From JBHHZJ01 sp046758005 (GTDB lineage: Bacteria > Pseudomonadota > Alphaproteobacteria > Kiloniellales > J153), in the NCBI GenBank assembly GCA_046758005.1, contig JBHHZJ010000114.1, positions 1 through 10,463 on the forward strand: a DNA stretch of 10,463 bases, in the 5' to 3' direction. The first letter of the stretch is position 1. Each line of letters begins with the position of its first letter. The notes under the pieces are model-generated. The model made no database searches, was not told the origin of the DNA, and worked only from the letters and a program-made list of their open reading frames with translations. The translations under genes and the position numbers were made by a program. Shown piece by piece: positions 1 to 6,662 of the stretch.

Positions 1-3
1 GCC

Positions 4-2139
4 ATGCGCCACGCCCCGCGCAGCCCCTTCGTGCTCGGCACGCTGGCGCGCACGCGCTTCGACTATGCGCGCGAGGTCGGCGACGGGATCGACAGCTCCG
101 TCGTCACCGCGCCGGTGCAATGGATTCAGCGCGCGTTTCCCGAGGCGCCGCTCAAGGTCCTGCGCACGGCGGGCGGCGAGAGCGAGGAGGTCGAGGCGCA
201 TCCGCTGCTCGATCTGATCGCGCGTCCCAACCCGTTCTATGGCGGCGCGCAGCTCTGGTCCCCGACGCTGATGTCCTACCTCGTCGCCGGCAACGCCTAC
301 TGGCTGAAGGTGCGCAACGGCGCCGGACGCGTCGCCGAGCTGTGGTACGCGCCCCACTGGACGCTCTCGCCCAAGTGGCCGCAGGACGGGAGCGAGTTCA
401 TCTCACACTGGGAATATCGGCCGGGCGGCGGCGCCGGGATCGTGCGCCTGGAACCGGACGACCTGGTTCACTTCCGCCACGGCATCGATCCGCGCAACCC
501 GCGGCTCGGCCTGTCGCCGCTGCACGGCGTCATCCGCGAGATCTTCATGGACCTGGAGGCCTCGAATTTCGTCGCCTCGCTACTGCGCAACCTGGGCGTG
601 CCCGGCGTCGTCATCTCTCCCGAGGGTGGGGTTCAGGCGGCCACCGACGACGTCGCCGCGGTCAAGGCCTGGTTCAAGTCGGCCTTCGGCGGCGACCGGC
701 GCGGCGAGCCGCTGGTCATGGGCGCGGCGACGAAGGTCCAGCAGTACGGATTCGACGCCCGGCAGCTCGACCTCTCGGCCGCGCGCGACGTGGCCGAGGA
801 GCGGGTCTGCGCCTGTCTCGGCGTGCCGGCCGCGATCGTCGGCTTCGGCGCCGGTCTTCAGACCGCGAAGGTGGGCGCCACGATGGAGGAGCTGCGCGCG
901 CTCGCCTGGACCAACGGCATCATCCCAATCCAGCGCGCCTTCGCCGATATCCTCGAGCGCCAGATCCTGGCCGACGTCTCGGAGGGCGCGGCCGACGAGG
1001 AGGTGGTCTTCGATTCGGGCGAGGTGATCGCCATCGAGGATCACTTGCTCAAGCGCGCGCAGCGCTGGGGCGCCATGGTGACCGGCGGATTCGCGCGGGT
1101 CGACGAGGCGCGCGAGGCCATGGGGCTAGAGGTCGAGGATGCCGATCGCATCTTTCTCCGCCACTTCTCGGCGATCGAGGTGCCGGCCGGCCAGGCGCCG
1201 CGCCAACCGTCCGTGCCGGAGCGACCCGGCTCCGAGCAGGCCGCGTTCGATCCCGGCGGCCGGCGCAGGCCAGCTCGCCGGCGCCCTGGAGAGGGCGGAA
1301 AACAACGCCGCCGCCGTCCAAGCCGGGCCCAGGCGGCCTATGTCCGCGCGCTCGAGGCGCTCGAACCGCGTCTGGCCGCCGCCTTCGAGCCGCGCCTCCG
1401 TGACTTTTTCGCCGGCCTCGGCCAGGCCGCGGCCGAGGCCGCCGCGCCGCTCGTCGACATGCTTCCGCCCGCCCAGACGGCCCCGGAGCGGGCCGGCGGA
1501 CCGCCGCCCGTTGCCAAGCAGTCGGCCGAGGAAATCCTGTTCGTCGGCCGCGTGCTCGACGACCTCGACATCCCGCGCCAAAGCGCGGACTTCCGCCGCG
1601 TCTACGAGACCCACTACCTCAACGTTGCCCAGAAGGTGTCAGAGGCGGGCGAGCTGATCGGCCTCGCCGTCGATCTGCCCGATCCGGTGGCCCGCGCGGT
1701 GGTGGCGGCCGGCGGCCGGCGCTCCGGGCTGGTCGACCTGGAGAGCCAGTCCCGCCGGGCGCTCTTCGACGCCCTGGCCGAGGGCCGCGCCGCCGGCGAG
1801 GGCGCGGAGCAGCTCGCGGAACGTATCGCCGAGCACGTCGGCTCCGGGCCCTGGACCACGGCCGAGATCCGCGCGCGCACGATCGCGCGGACCGAGACCA
1901 AGTTCGCCCAGAACGTCTCGACCGTGGCCCGCGCGCAGCACGCCGGGGTGCGGCGCTTCATCGTCTTCGACGGCCGGCTCGGTCCCGGGCGCTCGACGCC
2001 CTCGCACATCGCGCGCGACGGCATCGTGGTGACCGCAGACGAGGCGGCGCAGATGGCCGCCGAGGAGCATCCCAACGGCACGCTCTCGTTCTCTCCGTTC
2101 CTGGAGGAGATCCCCGATGACGAAGACGAAGACTCATAA
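4..2139 (+). CDS. Portal protein fused to MuF-like head morphogenesis domain
   Basis: Two-domain virion protein of 711 residues. Residues about 1-395 read as an HK97-family portal, the ring at the capsid vertex through which DNA passes. Family-like stretches are VQWIQRAFPEAPLKV (about residues 39-53), HPLLDLIARPNPFYGG, YLVAGNAYWLKV, DLVHFRHGIDPRNPRLGLSPLHG and VGATMEELRALAW. A basic low-complexity linker (about 400-445) leads to an Ala-rich helical region and then a MuF-like domain (about 560-711) with RARTIARTETKFAQN, a GVRRF..FDGRLG segment, an IARDG motif and the ending EEHPNGTLSF. MuF proteins usually come from a separate gene just after the portal, so this is a fusion. The reading frame is open to the window edge, so the start could lie upstream, but the N-terminus looks complete. 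Its 3' end overlaps the protease gene by 23 bases. Codon use in the linker (about 1256-1325) does not fit this frame. Confidence 0.92.
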   Translation: MRHAPRSPFVLGTLARTRFDYAREVGDGIDSSVVTAPVQWIQRAFPEAPLKVLRTAGGESEEVEAHPLLDLIARPNPFYGGAQLWSPTLMSYLVAGNAYWLKVRNGAGRVAELWYAPHWTLSPKWPQDGSEFISHWEYRPGGGAGIVRLEPDDLVHFRHGIDPRNPRLGLSPLHGVIREIFMDLEASNFVASLLRNLGVPGVVISPEGGVQAATDDVAAVKAWFKSAFGGDRRGEPLVMGAATKVQQYGFDARQLDLSAARDVAEERVCACLGVPAAIVGFGAGLQTAKVGATMEELRALAWTNGIIPIQRAFADILERQILADVSEGAADEEVVFDSGEVIAIEDHLLKRAQRWGAMVTGGFARVDEAREAMGLEVEDADRIFLRHFSAIEVPAGQAPRQPSVPERPGSEQAAFDPGGRRRPARRRPGEGGKQRRRRPSRAQAAYVRALEALEPRLAAAFEPRLRDFFAGLGQAAAEAAAPLVDMLPPAQTAPERAGGPPPVAKQSAEEILFVGRVLDDLDIPRQSADFRRVYETHYLNVAQKVSEAGELIGLAVDLPDPVARAVVAAGGRRSGLVDLESQSRRALFDALAEGRAAGEGAEQLAERIAEHVGSGPWTTAEIRARTIARTETKFAQNVSTVARAQHAGVRRFIVFDGRLGPGRSTPSHIARDGIVVTADEAAQMAAEEHPNGTLSFSPFLEEIPDDEDEDS

Positions 2140-3106
2140 GACCGGCGTCGTGCTCAAGCAGCTCGACGAGGCCGGCCGCGGCCTGGCGCGCATCGCCACG
2201 CTCTCGGCCATCGATTCGGACGGCGACACCTACGCGCCCGGCGCCTTCGGCGAGCAGCACGCCAAGCTGCTGGCCGCCCACAACTGGCAGAGCGTGCCGC
2301 TGGGCAAGGCCAGGGTCTTCGAGCAGGGCGACGAGGCGCTGGCCGAGCTGCGCTTCAATCTGGACTCCGAGCACGCGCGCGAATGGCACGCCGCCCTCAA
2401 GTTCGATCTCGACGCCGAGCGCTCGGGCGGCCCGATCCTGCAGGAGTGGAGCTACGGATTTCGCATCGTGGACGCGGCGCAGGAGACGCGCGGGGAGGAG
2501 CGCGTGCGCGTGCTCAAGCGCCTCGTGGTGCACGAGGTCTCGCCGGTGGTCGTCGGCGCCGGCGTGGCCACGACGACGCTGGCGCTCAAGGGTCGGCCGT
2601 TTCGCGATCAGCTCGAGGTCATCCTCGCCGCGGCCGAGGATCTGGCCGGGCGCGCCGGCGACATCGCGGCCCTGCGCGCCGCCGAGGGACGCGGCCTGCC
2701 CGCCGGGCGCATCGCCAAGTTGCGCGACCTCAAGTCCGCGATCGAGGCCATCCTGGCGGCCGAGGAGGCACCGCGGATCGAGGCCCGGCGCCTGGTCGCG
2801 CGCAACATGGCGATACGGGCCGGGATCGACACCGCGCTCGGCGGCTGTTGCAAGGTCGACCGCACGCTCGTAAAGGGCCGCCGGCTCGGCGCGCTGCTGC
2901 GCCGCCTGCGCGATGAGCAGGAGCTGTCCAACGAGGATCTCGCCCGCGCGGCGGGGATCGATGTTAGCACCATGGGCGCCATCCTGGGCGGCGACATCAA
3001 CTGTCCGCCCCTGCGTCGGTTGAGAGGGCTGGCGCGCAGGCTAGACGTGCCGGTTTCGCGGCTTCGCGCGGCCGCCGAGGCCGACGGCTGCGACTACGAG
3101 GGCTAG
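2117..3106 (+). CDS. HK97-type prohead protease with C-terminal HTH domain
   Basis: Serine protease of the HK97 prohead protease family (329 aa), which cleaves the capsid scaffold during head maturation. The first 155 residues carry the family pattern: DSDGDTYAPGAF, then AAHNW with the probable catalytic His55, then EWSYGF with the probable catalytic Ser112, followed by a VHEVSPVVVGA strand. Residues about 155-256 are charged and helical. Residues about 257-329 look like an XRE-type helix-turn-helix (LSNEDLARAAGIDVSTMGAI, then INCPPLRRLRGLARRL), which is not part of the minimal protease. The start is set by GGAGGAG at 2103-2109, seven bases before the ATG inside the portal gene's end; this overlap suggests translational coupling. 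The protease assignment is firm. The role of the HTH is unknown: it could bind DNA, bind another head protein, or be discarded on self-cleavage. Confidence 0.93.
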   Translation: MTKTKTHKTGVVLKQLDEAGRGLARIATLSAIDSDGDTYAPGAFGEQHAKLLAAHNWQSVPLGKARVFEQGDEALAELRFNLDSEHAREWHAALKFDLDAERSGGPILQEWSYGFRIVDAAQETRGEERVRVLKRLVVHEVSPVVVGAGVATTTLALKGRPFRDQLEVILAAAEDLAGRAGDIAALRAAEGRGLPAGRIAKLRDLKSAIEAILAAEEAPRIEARRLVARNMAIRAGIDTALGGCCKVDRTLVKGRRLGALLRRLRDEQELSNEDLARAAGIDVSTMGAILGGDINCPPLRRLRGLARRLDVPVSRLRAAAEADGCDYEG

Positions 3107-3145
3107 ACGCGCGCGGGAAGGCCGCTGCAAAAGCGTGTACGCTTC

Positions 3146-3355
3146 GTGGGCGCGCGACTCGCAGCCGCGCCGTGGTGCTGCGCCTGGTGCCTCGAGTCGC
3201 TGCCTCAAACGCGCCGCCACGGCTCGCCCCGACGGTTCTGCTCGTCCGCCTGCCGCGCGGCGTGGTGGCGCCGCGAGAAGCGGCGGATGAGCGAGCTGCG
3301 GCGCCTGCGCGAGCGCTGGGCCGCCGAGGACGCCCAGCCCGGTTCCGATCTCTGA
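3146..3355 (+). CDS. Small Cys4 zinc-ribbon-like protein
   Basis: Predicted protein of 69 residues with GTG start, lying between the protease and capsid genes. It holds a CxxC pair (C12, C15) and, after 16 residues, a CxxxC pair (C32, C36) in the context RRFCSSACRAAWW, followed by a strongly basic helix rich in Arg, Trp and Glu. The pattern fits a single zinc-binding ribbon. I recall similar short Cys-rich proteins in phages of Alphaproteobacteria, but their function is not known to me. GTG at 3146 is the only ATG/GTG/TTG start between the upstream stop and the cysteines. No good ribosome binding site is close: the nearest purine run (gggaagg, 3115-3121) is about 25 bases away. The cysteine pattern and third-position GC favour a real gene, but translation is uncertain. 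Confidence 0.62.
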   Translation: MGARLAAAPWCCAWCLESLPQTRRHGSPRRFCSSACRAAWWRREKRRMSELRRLRERWAAEDAQPGSDL

Positions 3356-3396
3356 CGTCGGTCCCGTGAAACCCGTTCTCCGAATCTCGCATCCGC

Positions 3397-3414
3397 CCCG
3401 GACACGTGTCAGGG
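3397..3414. promoter_or_regulatory. Inverted repeat in the gap before the capsid gene
   Basis: The 144 bases between the zinc-ribbon gene and the capsid start (3356-3499) form the longest non-coding gap in the window; other junctions are overlaps or at most about 40 bases. It contains the perfect 10-base palindrome GACACGTGTC (3401-3410), extended to an 18-base inverted repeat by CCC and GGG arms with one mismatched pair. This could be an operator-like site or a short hairpin in the mRNA. No T-run follows, so a classical intrinsic terminator is unlikely, and I see no convincing -35/-10 pair. The regulatory role is inference. Confidence 0.35.
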
Positions 3415-3499
3415 CTCCAATCGCGTGGCGGGCGCTCTAAGATGCCGCCCGAACCTCCGGCGCCGGCTGCCGGGCAGTCCCCTCGCACAAGGAACGATC

Positions 3500-4825
3500 A
3501 TGACGCTCAAGGAGCTGCGCGAGAAGCTGGCCGCCAGGCAGGCGGAGCTGCACAAGGTCTTCGAGGAGGCCAAGACCGAGGACGGCCAGTATGATTTCGA
3601 GAAGGTCACCTGCCTCGGCGCCGAGGTGAAGGGATCGGTCGCGGTCGCCGAGAAGGTCGCGGCCATGAACGACGAGCTGAGCGAGCTCGCGAGCCAGGCC
3701 GAGGCGATCGAGGCGGCCGAGCGCGCCGCCGAGGAAGATATCGAGCGCGAGAAGAGGTTGAACAGGCTGCCCCACGCCGATCCCCACGCCGATCCCCACG
3801 CCGATCCGCGGGGCGGGCCGCGCGAGGCGGGCGGCGCGGCGATCAAATCGCTGGCGGATCTCGTGACCGGCCACAAGCGCTACCAGGAGTGGCTGAAGTC
3901 CGGCGCGGCCGGCGGCGTCTCGATCAATCTGCCGGACGCCCTGCCCTCCGACATTCTCGCCAAGGGCGCCGCATACGGGACGATCGGACGCAAGGTCCTG
4001 TTCCAGACGACGGCGGGCTGGGCCCCGGAGTCGATCCGACTTCCCGGGTTCGTCGAGGCGGTCACGCGCCCGGTCCAGCTGATCGACATCATCCCGATGG
4101 CGCAGACCGGCTTCGAGCAGATCGTCTACATGGAGGAGACGACCCGGACCCACGCCGCCGCGGAGACGGCCGAGGGCGTCGCGTTCGCCGAATCGACCTT
4201 CGCGCTGACCGAGAAGACCTCGCCGGTGAGAAAAATCACCGACAGCGTGCCGGTCACCGACGAGCAGCTCGAGGACGTGGCCCAGGCCGAGTCCTATTTG
4301 AACGCGCGCATCACGTTCGGCCTGCGCCAGCGCTTCGACGCCCAGAGCCTGATCGGTGATGCCGTCGCCCCCAACCTGCGCGGGCTGAAGAACGTGGTCG
4401 GCATCCAGACCCAGGCCAAGGGCGTGGACCCGGTGCCCGACGCCGTGTTCAAGGCGATGACCAAGGTCGTGCTCACCGGCCGGGCCATGCCGACCCACAT
4501 CCTCATGCATCCGACCGACTGGGAGGGTATCCGCCTGCTGCGCACGGCCGACGGCATCTACATCTGGGGCAACCCGTCCGAGTCCGGCCCGCAGCGGATG
4601 TGGGGCCTGCCGGTCGTCCTCGAGGACGCCGACGCGGCCGGCACGGCCTATGTCGGGTCGTTCCAGCCGCAGTGGGTGAGCGCGTTCGAGCGGCGCGGCG
4701 TTGACGTGCAAGTCGGTTTCACCGGCACCCAGTTTACCGAGGGCAAGCGCACGATCCGCGCCGACATGCGCATGGCGCTCGTCTTCTCCCGCCCCGCCGC
4801 GTTCGCCACCGTCACGGGGATCTGA
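3500..4825 (+). CDS. Major capsid protein, HK97 fold
   Basis: Shell-forming capsid protein of 441 residues. Residues 1-88 form a charged, heptad-like helical segment (starting MTLKELREKLAARQAELHKV) matching the delta or scaffold domain of HK97-type capsids. A Pro/His/Ala/Asp repeat (91-102) and a Gly-rich stretch follow, then the mature shell domain. Family-like segments in the shell domain are AAETAEGVAFAES, KITDSVPVTDEQLEDV, ILMHPTDWEGIRLLRT and WGLPVVLEDA, with a C-terminal EGKRTIRADMRMALVF strand. The start at 3500 is chosen because AAGGA lies at 3489-3493, seven bases upstream. The frame is open back to a GTG at 3425, but that extension is not capsid-like. The neighbouring protease probably removes the N-terminal domain. 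The gene ends three bases before the next start. Confidence 0.95.
   Translation: MTLKELREKLAARQAELHKVFEEAKTEDGQYDFEKVTCLGAEVKGSVAVAEKVAAMNDELSELASQAEAIEAAERAAEEDIEREKRLNRLPHADPHADPHADPRGGPREAGGAAIKSLADLVTGHKRYQEWLKSGAAGGVSINLPDALPSDILAKGAAYGTIGRKVLFQTTAGWAPESIRLPGFVEAVTRPVQLIDIIPMAQTGFEQIVYMEETTRTHAAAETAEGVAFAESTFALTEKTSPVRKITDSVPVTDEQLEDVAQAESYLNARITFGLRQRFDAQSLIGDAVAPNLRGLKNVVGIQTQAKGVDPVPDAVFKAMTKVVLTGRAMPTHILMHPTDWEGIRLLRTADGIYIWGNPSESGPQRMWGLPVVLEDADAAGTAYVGSFQPQWVSAFERRGVDVQVGFTGTQFTEGKRTIRADMRMALVFSRPAAFATVTGI
3770..3805 (+). repeat. Perfect 3 x 12 bp tandem repeat inside the capsid gene
   Basis: The unit CCCCACGCCGAT occurs three times without any difference, encoding three Pro-His-Ala-Asp units at capsid residues 91-102. 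It sits where the helical delta domain meets the Gly-rich linker before the mature shell domain. Because even third positions are identical, the expansion looks recent, by slippage or unequal recombination. The length stays in frame. Confidence 0.97.
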
Positions 4826-4828
4826 GCC

Positions 4829-5113
4829 ATGGGGATCATCTCGGGCGGACGGGTCATCGAGGGCGCGCTGCCGCGCGACGCGGTCAAGACCACGATCATC
4901 GCCGGCGGCGTCGCCGGGGCCCACACCGTCACCGGCATCAAGACGCGCGACAGCCTCGTCTCGGTGCTGCATCTCGACATGACCGACGCCTCCGAGACCG
5001 GCGCCGATCTGACGGCCGAGTTCTCGATCTCGGCCGCGAACACGATCGACAACACGGCGGGAACCGCCACCACCGGCGGGTTCCTCGTCGTCACCTATCT
5101 GAGCGCGGGGTAG
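4829..5113 (+). CDS. Probable head decoration protein
   Basis: Small protein of 94 residues directly after the capsid gene (three-base spacer). It is predicted to be mostly beta strand, with many Ala, Thr, Gly and Val residues and no cysteine. It reads IIAGGVAGAHTVTGIKTRD in the middle and ends in the hydrophobic strand GGFLVVTYLSAG. In HK97/lambda-like phages this position is often held by a protein that binds the outside of the shell and stabilises it, and composition and length fit that role. I do not recognise a specific family motif, so the function rests mainly on gene order. A weak purine-rich stretch (about 4815-4820) precedes the ATG, and translation may be coupled to the capsid gene. 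Confidence 0.6.
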   Translation: MGIISGGRVIEGALPRDAVKTTIIAGGVAGAHTVTGIKTRDSLVSVLHLDMTDASETGADLTAEFSISAANTIDNTAGTATTGGFLVVTYLSAG

Positions 5114-5117
5114 GGCG

Positions 5118-5378
5118 ATGGAAGCGACCGAACGTCTGTGGTTGACCGCCGACGGCACGAAGCTCGTGCGCGAAGGCGATCCGAGGGCCACGACTCTCTA
5201 CGCCGTCCCGGGCGACGAGATCCCGGAACGGGCCGCCGCCCAGTTCGGCCTCGTGGACGGGCGGCTCAAGCGCCGCGCGCCGGCGGCCGACAAGCAGCGC
5301 GGCCGCGCGGAGGACAAGGCCGTGAAACCGGCCGCGGACAAGGGCGGACTCACGATCAAAAAGGGCTGGAGAGGATAG
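5118..5378 (+). CDS. Hypothetical phage protein with basic C-terminal tail
   Basis: Protein of 86 residues of unknown function. Residues 1-55 form a compact part (MEATERLWLTADGTKLVREG, then an acidic PGDEIPERAAAQFGLVDG segment). Residues 56-86 form a Lys/Arg/Ala-rich, probably disordered tail. The N-terminal pattern of a short strand, a glycine turn and REGDP recalls small proteins found after capsid genes in many siphophages. The spacer to the previous gene is four bases, and the ribosome binding site (gtaggg) is weak. The position suggests a minor head or connector role, but nothing in the sequence proves it. Confidence 0.6.
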   Translation: MEATERLWLTADGTKLVREGDPRATTLYAVPGDEIPERAAAQFGLVDGRLKRRAPAADKQRGRAEDKAVKPAADKGGLTIKKGWRG

Positions 5379-5385
5379 GCCGCGC

Positions 5386-5427
5386 ATGACGAAGATCCGC
5401 AACGCGGCGGCTGAGGGCGCGGTCTGA
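5386..5427 (+). CDS. Possible 13-codon leader ORF coupled to the next gene
   Basis: A short frame of 13 codons (MTKIRNAAAEGAV) starts at an ATG eight bases after the previous stop. Its TGA overlaps the next gene's ATG as TGATG (5425-5429). A GAGAGGA motif (5370-5376) lies about ten bases upstream, a better ribosome binding site than the downstream gene has of its own. It may serve only to deliver ribosomes to 5427. It could equally be chance, since so short a frame cannot be judged by composition. Confidence 0.25.
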   Translation: MTKIRNAAAEGAV

Positions 5428-5768
5428 TGGCCGACGTCGTCCTCGCGCCTCAGCGCATCAACGCCGGCGGGATCGCGCCCGCCCGCACCGGCGGCCTGAC
5501 CACGAACGACACGTATCTGGTGCGCAACAACGGCGCGGTCATCCTGCTGTTCGAGAAGACGGGCGCCGGGGCGTGCGTCGTGACCGTGCAGACGCCGGCG
5601 CGCGCGGGCGGGCTCGACGTGGCCGAGCGCACCTTCACCGTTCCCGCGACCACGGGCGACGTGGCCGCGGGGCCCTTCCCGCCCTCCATCTACAACGACG
5701 GCTCGGGCGACCTGCGTTTCACGCTCTCCGAGGTGACCGGCCTCACCGTCGCCGCGTTGATGTTGTAG
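5427..5768 (+). CDS. Beta-rich phage head protein, possible decoration protein
   Basis: Protein of 113 residues, predicted almost wholly beta strand, without membrane segments. Recognisable stretches are LTTNDTYLVRNNGAVILLF, GACVVTVQTP, the acidic FTVPATTGDVAAGPFPPSIY and GDLRFTLSEVTGLTVAALML at the end. I recall close relatives of this pattern as a common small protein between capsid and connector genes in siphophages. They are mostly annotated as hypothetical; a jelly-roll or beta-sandwich decoration role is plausible. The start overlaps the stop of a mini-ORF (TGATG). The family resemblance is fairly clear, the function is not. Confidence 0.65.
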   Translation: MADVVLAPQRINAGGIAPARTGGLTTNDTYLVRNNGAVILLFEKTGAGACVVTVQTPARAGGLDVAERTFTVPATTGDVAAGPFPPSIYNDGSGDLRFTLSEVTGLTVAALML

Positions 5769-5775
5769 GCCTCCG

Positions 5776-6300
5776 ATGTCGCTGATCGACCGCGTGCACG
5801 AGCGGGTCGAGACCGACCTCTCCGACGACGAGCTTCAGGCGATGATCGACGAGGTCGCGGCCGAACTCGACCGCCGCTACGGCGCCAACGCGGCGGCCAC
5901 GCGCATCCTGCGCGGCGGCACCCGGCTGCTGTCCGTCTGGCGCCCGATCGACGAGGGCCAGCCCGTGACGGTCATCGAAATCGACGCCGCCGGCGTCGAG
6001 ACGACGCTCGCCGCGGCCGACTACCGGGTGCTCGACGGCGGGCGCACGCTCGAGCGGCTCAACACCGGGCCCAACGGGCGCACGACGTGGGACCGTCTTG
6101 TCAAGATCACCGCCACCCCGATCTCGGATCTGAAGCAGCGCGAGGAGGTGATCGTGCGCGTCGTCCAGCTCGAGGTTCAGGCCCGCGGCCTGACGGGGGA
6201 GCGGGCCGGCGATTGGCAGGCGAGCTACCCGGACCTGGCGGCCGCGCGCGAGGCGGCGCTTAACAGCCTCGCCTCGCGGCGCGGGCTGCAACTGGGATGA
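5776..6300 (+). CDS. Head-tail adaptor (HK97 gp6-like)
   Basis: Protein of 174 residues at the place where lambda-like phages encode the adaptor ring that docks under the portal. It begins with a strongly helical segment (about residues 1-36, LIDRVHERVETDLSDDELQAMI) typical of gp6/gp15-type connectors. A beta-containing insert follows with VIEIDAAGVETTLAAADYRVLDGGRTLERL, and then a long helical C-terminus including REEVIVRVVQLEVQARGL and an Ala/Arg-rich end. The helix-insert-helix layout and order (adaptor, then stopper, then gp10-like) support the call. The spacer to the upstream gene is seven bases with no strong ribosome binding site. Confidence 0.75.
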   Translation: MSLIDRVHERVETDLSDDELQAMIDEVAAELDRRYGANAAATRILRGGTRLLSVWRPIDEGQPVTVIEIDAAGVETTLAAADYRVLDGGRTLERLNTGPNGRTTWDRLVKITATPISDLKQREEVIVRVVQLEVQARGLTGERAGDWQASYPDLAAAREAALNSLASRRGLQLG

Positions 6301-6324
6301 CGCGCGTTGGGGGCGCGATCGCGA

Positions 6325-6651
6325 ATGACCATGCGCGCAGACGTTGAGCGCAACACCGCCACCGGCACCGACGCCTACGGCCATCCGGTCGCGCCGGTCT
6401 TCGCGGCGGTCGCGACAATCCCGTGCTGGGTCTACTCGCGGACGCGGCGCGAGGTGGCGAATGGCGTCAAGACCGCCCTCGTCGAGGACCTGCGCGCGCT
6501 CTTCGCGCGCGACGCCGACGTGCGCGAGCGCGACGAGATCGCCAGGGTCGCCGATCGCCAGGGCAACGAGCTTCTCGCCGGCCGCCTGCGGATCGAGGCG
6601 TTGCAGCGCAAGCCGGGTCACATCGAGGCCGTGCTCGAGCGGGTGCAGTAG
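6325..6651 (+). CDS. Head closure / head-tail stopper protein
   Basis: Small protein of 108 residues from ATG 6325. It resembles the stopper or head-closure family (SPP1 gp16, HK97 gp7 group), which seals the portal-adaptor channel and forms the tail interface. Typical features are an N-terminal strand (MRADVERNTATGTDAYGHP), a small barrel core with IPCWVYSRTRREV and DEIARVADRQGNEL, and a final strand IEAVLERVQ. The start is uncertain: in-frame options are TTG 6307, ATG 6325 and ATG 6331. I chose 6325 because a run of five G precedes it by about 11 bases, although that is a weak site. Confidence 0.72.
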   Translation: MTMRADVERNTATGTDAYGHPVAPVFAAVATIPCWVYSRTRREVANGVKTALVEDLRALFARDADVRERDEIARVADRQGNELLAGRLRIEALQRKPGHIEAVLERVQ

Positions 6652-6662
6652 GGGGCCGCGCG

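Noticed and set aside
1126..1614. Minus-strand frames opposite the portal-MuF linker, considered as a possible antisense gene.
   Set aside because: No ribosome binding site, no motif, and the composition is that of a reverse complement of an Ala/Arg-rich gene.
3425..3499. Upstream GTG extension of the capsid protein by 25 residues.
   Set aside because: The added residues are Arg/Pro-rich, the GTG has no good ribosome binding site, and ATG 3500 has AAGGA at ideal spacing and gives the typical N-terminus.
3437..5191. A 584-codon open frame on the minus strand across the capsid and decoration genes.
   Set aside because: It mirrors the well-supported capsid gene. In very GC-rich DNA the complementary frame lacks stops by composition. 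Its product is His/Asp/Arg/Gly-rich low-complexity sequence without fold-like motifs.
6423..6662. Upstream extension of the gp10-like protein by 80 residues.
   Set aside because: It overlaps the stopper gene and is Arg-rich; ATG 6663 follows the operon spacing and starts the family-like sequence.
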